A stretch of DNA of 64,000 bases. It comes from CBDCTM01 sp965222005 (lineage in GTDB: Bacteria > Bacteroidota > Bacteroidia > Chitinophagales > Saprospiraceae). The position numbers and the translations under genes are program-made. The notes under the pieces were generated by a model. It was given only the letters and a program-made list of their open reading frames with translations, was not told where the DNA came from and ran no database searches. The stretch covers positions 3,472,001-3,536,000 of the forward strand of contig OZ244935.1 of the NCBI GenBank assembly GCA_965222005.1. The letters are read 5' to 3'. Positions 61,347 through 64,000 of the stretch are shown here, piece by piece. The stretch's first letter is position 1. Every line of letters begins with the position of its first letter.

Positions 61347-62487
61347 TCTGACTAACGTTAGCTAGAACCTTGATTATCAATAGCTCTTTTTTCATGAGCT
61401 AGTCTGTATCTTTCTCTTGTAAATACACCTAAATCATTAGGATCAATTCCGAATTTACTGATTTTCTTTCTCAATTGAGCTATGGCACGTCGCTTTTCAT
61501 CAAGAAACTGATAGGTGTTAATTGGCTGGTATGATTGCTTCTTTGTGACCATATTCCAGAGTATGACTGCTATTTTTCTTGCGGTTGCGGTAATGGCTGC
61601 TTGTCTGCCTTTTCTGAAGGCAATCTTCCTGAAAAACTTTCCAAGATCGGAGTCTTTCAAGTTGCCCACGGCATTGGCTGCATTGCGTAGAGCAATCTTA
61701 AGTCGGTTGCTTCCTTTTGGTATTCGATTTGTGAGTATCCTTCCCCCGCTGATTTTGTTGTTTGGTGCTAGCCTTAACCAGGAGGCAAACTTTTTGGCAC
61801 TTGAAAACTTCTTGATTCCATCAGGGCCAATTTCACTCATGAATGTCAGTACTGTTGAATAACTCACTCCAGGAATGGTGAGCAAATCCACTCCGTCAAA
61901 ATATTGGTAAGCCACAATATTTAAGTTGATCCCTCTTAATGAGTTCTTATTGAGTCTTTTATCTGGTTTTTTCTCTGGCAAGTCATCTACTACAATATCC
62001 TTGGCTTCAATTACTTCGTTGAGAAATTTGACAATTTCTTTATCGCAGTCTTCTATTTTTGATTTGTAAAATTCATGTCTATCAAACTCTTGTCTGAGTC
62101 CGAACAAGTAATCTTTCCTTTTATTTGAAACCAAAGCTTTCGCTATTTCTTCTTTCGATTTTTTACAATTGTAATGTCTATGATTTGCGAGAGATTTGGG
62201 ATCAAGATTTCCAGCGCAGATATCTTTGATAATTTTCATTCCAGTTAATCCTGTAACATCGCGAACTACTACATCCAACCTGAAATTCAGCCACTTAAGA
62301 AACTTCTGCATTTTGTGGGAACAGTCAGCTTTCTGTGCAATCATGTTTGCTCGATGTCTGCATAGTGTTCTTAATCTTTCAGTTGTTTCGTCTGGTAAGA
62401 ATGAAGAAGGCAACAAACCCAAAGAGTGCATTTTTTGTATCCACTGGCAATCCAATACGTCGGTTTTCTTTCGATTGATGTTCTTGG
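61347..62487 (-). mobile_element. IS110-family element, copy 2 (interrupted by IS21)
   Basis: It has the same transposase-side end (CCAT then TCTGACTAACG) as copy 1 and near-identical sequence up to 62487, where an IS21 begins. The other end must lie past the window. Confidence 0.9.
61358..62487 (-). pseudogene. IS110-family transposase, N-terminus cut off by IS21
   Basis: The frame matches residues about 97-470 of the complete copy at 14002-15414, with one visible change (L to F in KWLNFRLD). The first catalytic Asp and Glu (GIDVG, AMESTG) would be on the far side of the IS21, outside the window. It is inactive as it stands. Confidence 0.9.
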
Positions 62488-62562
62488 TGCAAATTCCGGA
62501 GTTGCTGACCCACCCATTTCGGAGTCATTGACCCATGTGGATAACTTACGATTTCAATGATG

Positions 62563-63297
62563 CTAAGATAGTTGATTTATAGGTTTCCTTAAACTTTTTC
62601 CTTTTAATTCTATTCGATGTGCTTTGGGGACGATCCGGTCAAGGATGGCATCTGCCAAAGTTGGTTCATTAAAATATTGGTGCCATTTACTCACTGGCAG
62701 TTGAGAGCAAATAATAGTAGCGGCGTTTTCGTAACGGTCTTCCAAAATCTGTAACAAGATTAACTTTACCTGATGTGTGATGGGTTGTAATCCAAAGTCA
62801 TCAAAGATGATGAGTTTAGCTTTTTTTAATCTGTCCATCCACTTGATTAAGGTGCCGTCTGTTTTGGCTAAAGCGATCTGTTCGGTGAATCGATTCATGT
62901 TAAAGTAAAGTGTTCGGTATCCATTGACACAAGCGTTATTTCCTAAAGCGCAAGCCAGGTATGATTTACCACAACCAGTGGCGCCGGTAATCAAAACATT
63001 TTCTCCTCGGTCGAGGTAAGCACAGTCTGCAAGGAGCATTAATTTTTCCTTGGAGAGATTTCTTGTTTTAGAACAATCGATGTCTTGAATGTTGGCTTGA
63101 TAACGAAGTTTGGAGAGTCTTAAAAACATTTTCATTCGCTTGTGCCAACGATGCTGTTTTTCTGCATCAATCAGATTGGCAATCATTTCATGTGCGTCTG
63201 CTTGCTGGTTGATTGGTAATCCAAGAGCTGCCTCGTAAGCATCCGCCATGCCTGTTAATTTTAGCATTCTCATAATTTCCAGAGATCCGTTTTTCAT
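62563..63297 (-). CDS. istB: IS21 helper ATPase IstB (element C)
   Basis: A 244-residue AAA+ ATPase: Walker A GATGCGKSYLACALG, Walker B KLIIFDDFGLQ, C-terminus VPKAHRIELKGKSLRKP. It differs from element B's IstB at many positions (for example NGSLEIMRMLKLTGMADAYEAALGLPINQQADAHEM), so the two IS21 elements are related but distinct. Start is ATG 63297; istA lies about 90 nt upstream. Confidence 0.95.
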   Translation of the reverse strand: MKNGSLEIMRMLKLTGMADAYEAALGLPINQQADAHEMIANLIDAEKQHRWHKRMKMFLRLSKLRYQANIQDIDCSKTRNLSKEKLMLLADCAYLDRGENVLITGATGCGKSYLACALGNNACVNGYRTLYFNMNRFTEQIALAKTDGTLIKWMDRLKKAKLIIFDDFGLQPITHQVKLILLQILEDRYENAATIICSQLPVSKWHQYFNEPTLADAILDRIVPKAHRIELKGKSLRKPINQLS

Positions 63298-63384
63298 AAT
63301 TATTGATTGTTTTATATCCCTTTATAATTTTATATTATCTAAGGGAGTAGTTAAAAAATAAATGTTATTGAGTTCAATAGATAC

Positions 63385-64000
63385 CTATTGATAAGCCTCA
63401 GGGCCTCTTATATTTTCGTGTTCCCCTATTGTGAGTGAGTCAAATAATTCAAGTTGATCATCAACGGTGTCGAGTTTTCGAACTAAGATATTTTTGATCA
63501 TGTAATAGCTTGCCTTATCTGCTTTTTGGCAACGAAGAGCAGCTCGCTCCAAACGTTCAGAATTATACTTTTTTGCAAAACCTAAAATACCTTGGCAGCT
63601 ACCATAAGATTGGGCTTCATGGATTCTGGAGAGTAGAATATGCTGGATAGCCCAGCGAGTAGCAGGACCTATTTGCTCAGCCTGACTAAGAAAATAAGCG
63701 GCATCAAAGCCTTTTGCTTTTTTCCACTCCCTGTGCGACCGAGGCATATGTTCCATTTTTGTCTGGTACTGTTGTGACCCGGTGTAGTAAACTCGCTTGT
63801 GAGTTGCAACCCGTTGATTATCAATATATACCTCTACATTTTTTGAGGTGTAAATGACGGTCGCTTGTTGTTTTGCATATTGAAAAGGGACAGAGTAAAA
63901 AGCTTTGTCCTCTCCTAGAAAAACATGATAGTTCCTTCTAACTTGAGGTGTGATGGTCTTTTTAAGTTCAAACAGATCACAAGGGAGTGATCTCATTACA
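63385..64000 (-). CDS. istA: IS21 transposase IstA (element C), C-terminal part
   Basis: The last ~205 residues of an IstA-type transposase; the gene continues past the right edge. The visible part is the C-terminal domain: RNYHVFLGEDKAFYSVPFQYAKQQATVIY, then EHMPRSHREWKKAKGFDAAYFLSQAEQIGPATRWAIQHIL and an end EHENIRGPEAYQ, closely parallel to element B's IstA (HDNIRGAEDYQ). The catalytic residues lie outside the window. Confidence 0.92.
   Translation of the reverse strand, partial: VMRSLPCDLFELKKTITPQVRRNYHVFLGEDKAFYSVPFQYAKQQATVIYTSKNVEVYIDNQRVATHKRVYYTGSQQYQTKMEHMPRSHREWKKAKGFDAAYFLSQAEQIGPATRWAIQHILLSRIHEAQSYGSCQGILGFAKKYNSERLERAALRCQKADKASYYMIKNILVRKLDTVDDQLELFDSLTIGEHENIRGPEAYQ

Larger units (their letters stand above)
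60582..64000 (-). repeat. ORF-less cassette, family C copy 3 (partial), carrying IS110 and IS21
   Basis: Family C sequence lies at 60701-61346; then the IS110 copy begins at the same cassette position as at 13991. The cassette start is beyond the window. No gene apart from the IS genes. Confidence 0.84.
62488..64000 (-). mobile_element. IS21-family element C (partial)
   Basis: It begins TGCAAATTCCGGAG at 62488 and runs out of the window. It contains istB and the 3' part of istA. Related to element B rather than A. Confidence 0.9.

Overview
This 64 kb window is a stretch of a very large integron gene-cassette array, read on the minus strand, from what is most likely a member of the Bacteroidota. 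The taxon call rests on the low-GC sequence, the many short Bacteroidota-type lipoproteins, one protein with a probable type IX secretion C-terminal sorting domain, and weak Shine-Dalgarno signals. Genus cannot be assigned. I found 34 attC recombination sites, 65-126 bp long. They are near-palindromic, carry RYYYAAC / GTTRRRY end arms, and have two extra (extrahelical) bases in the first arm when read on the minus strand, which fixes the array direction. Nearly all cassette genes also point left. The integrase gene and attI should therefore lie to the right of the window; neither is present here. In 29 of 33 consecutive attC pairs the R'' arm of a cassette is complementary to that cassette's own first bases, as expected for units that moved as circles (six of these pairs, all family A, with a one-base offset).

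Layout from left to right: a partial coiled-coil gene (1-654); a DUF1579-like lipoprotein cassette carrying a group II intron; a restriction-modification cassette (3416-5704); a run of ORF-less cassettes; an addiction-module cassette whose ParE-like toxin is split by a small MITE; a lipoprotein split by an IS4-like element; a UbiE/MenG-like methyltransferase; an ORF-less cassette with an IS110 element; a lipoprotein; more ORF-less cassettes, one holding an IS21; a PIN-domain toxin-antitoxin cassette; three cassettes of exported proteins; an 8.2 kb cassette with a 2,031-residue RHS/YD-repeat protein and a 517-residue partner; a cassette whose gene is split by ISKra4, itself split by IS3; another run of ORF-less cassettes; DUF433/DUF5615 and MazEF-like toxin-antitoxin cassettes; a gene split by an inverted pair of IS701-like elements and preceded by the second group II intron; a cassette with a possible effector-associated-domain protein; and finally ORF-less cassettes invaded by IS21 and IS110.

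About half of the cassettes (18) have no convincing gene. They fall into five repeated families, A to E, that share short motifs, and several neighbours are tandem duplicates. The gene cassettes encode typical integron cargo: toxin-antitoxin pairs, restriction-modification, lipoproteins, a methyltransferase, and a polymorphic-toxin-like protein.

The most unusual feature is a 419-bp element present in four apparently identical copies. It shares both ends and a position-matched structured non-coding region with the resident IS110 element but has no transposase gene. All four copies, and the IS110 copy whose two ends are visible, sit in the same orientation exactly 10 nt inside the cassette from the attC R' arm, next to an AT dinucleotide. 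The non-coding region of the 419-bp element contains a 9-mer identical to its own right junction in two copies. This fits a non-autonomous, bridge-RNA-carrying IS110 derivative aimed at cassette starts. Three IS481 copies and two group II introns also sit within about 13 nt of the same boundary, so this position looks like a general insertion hotspot.
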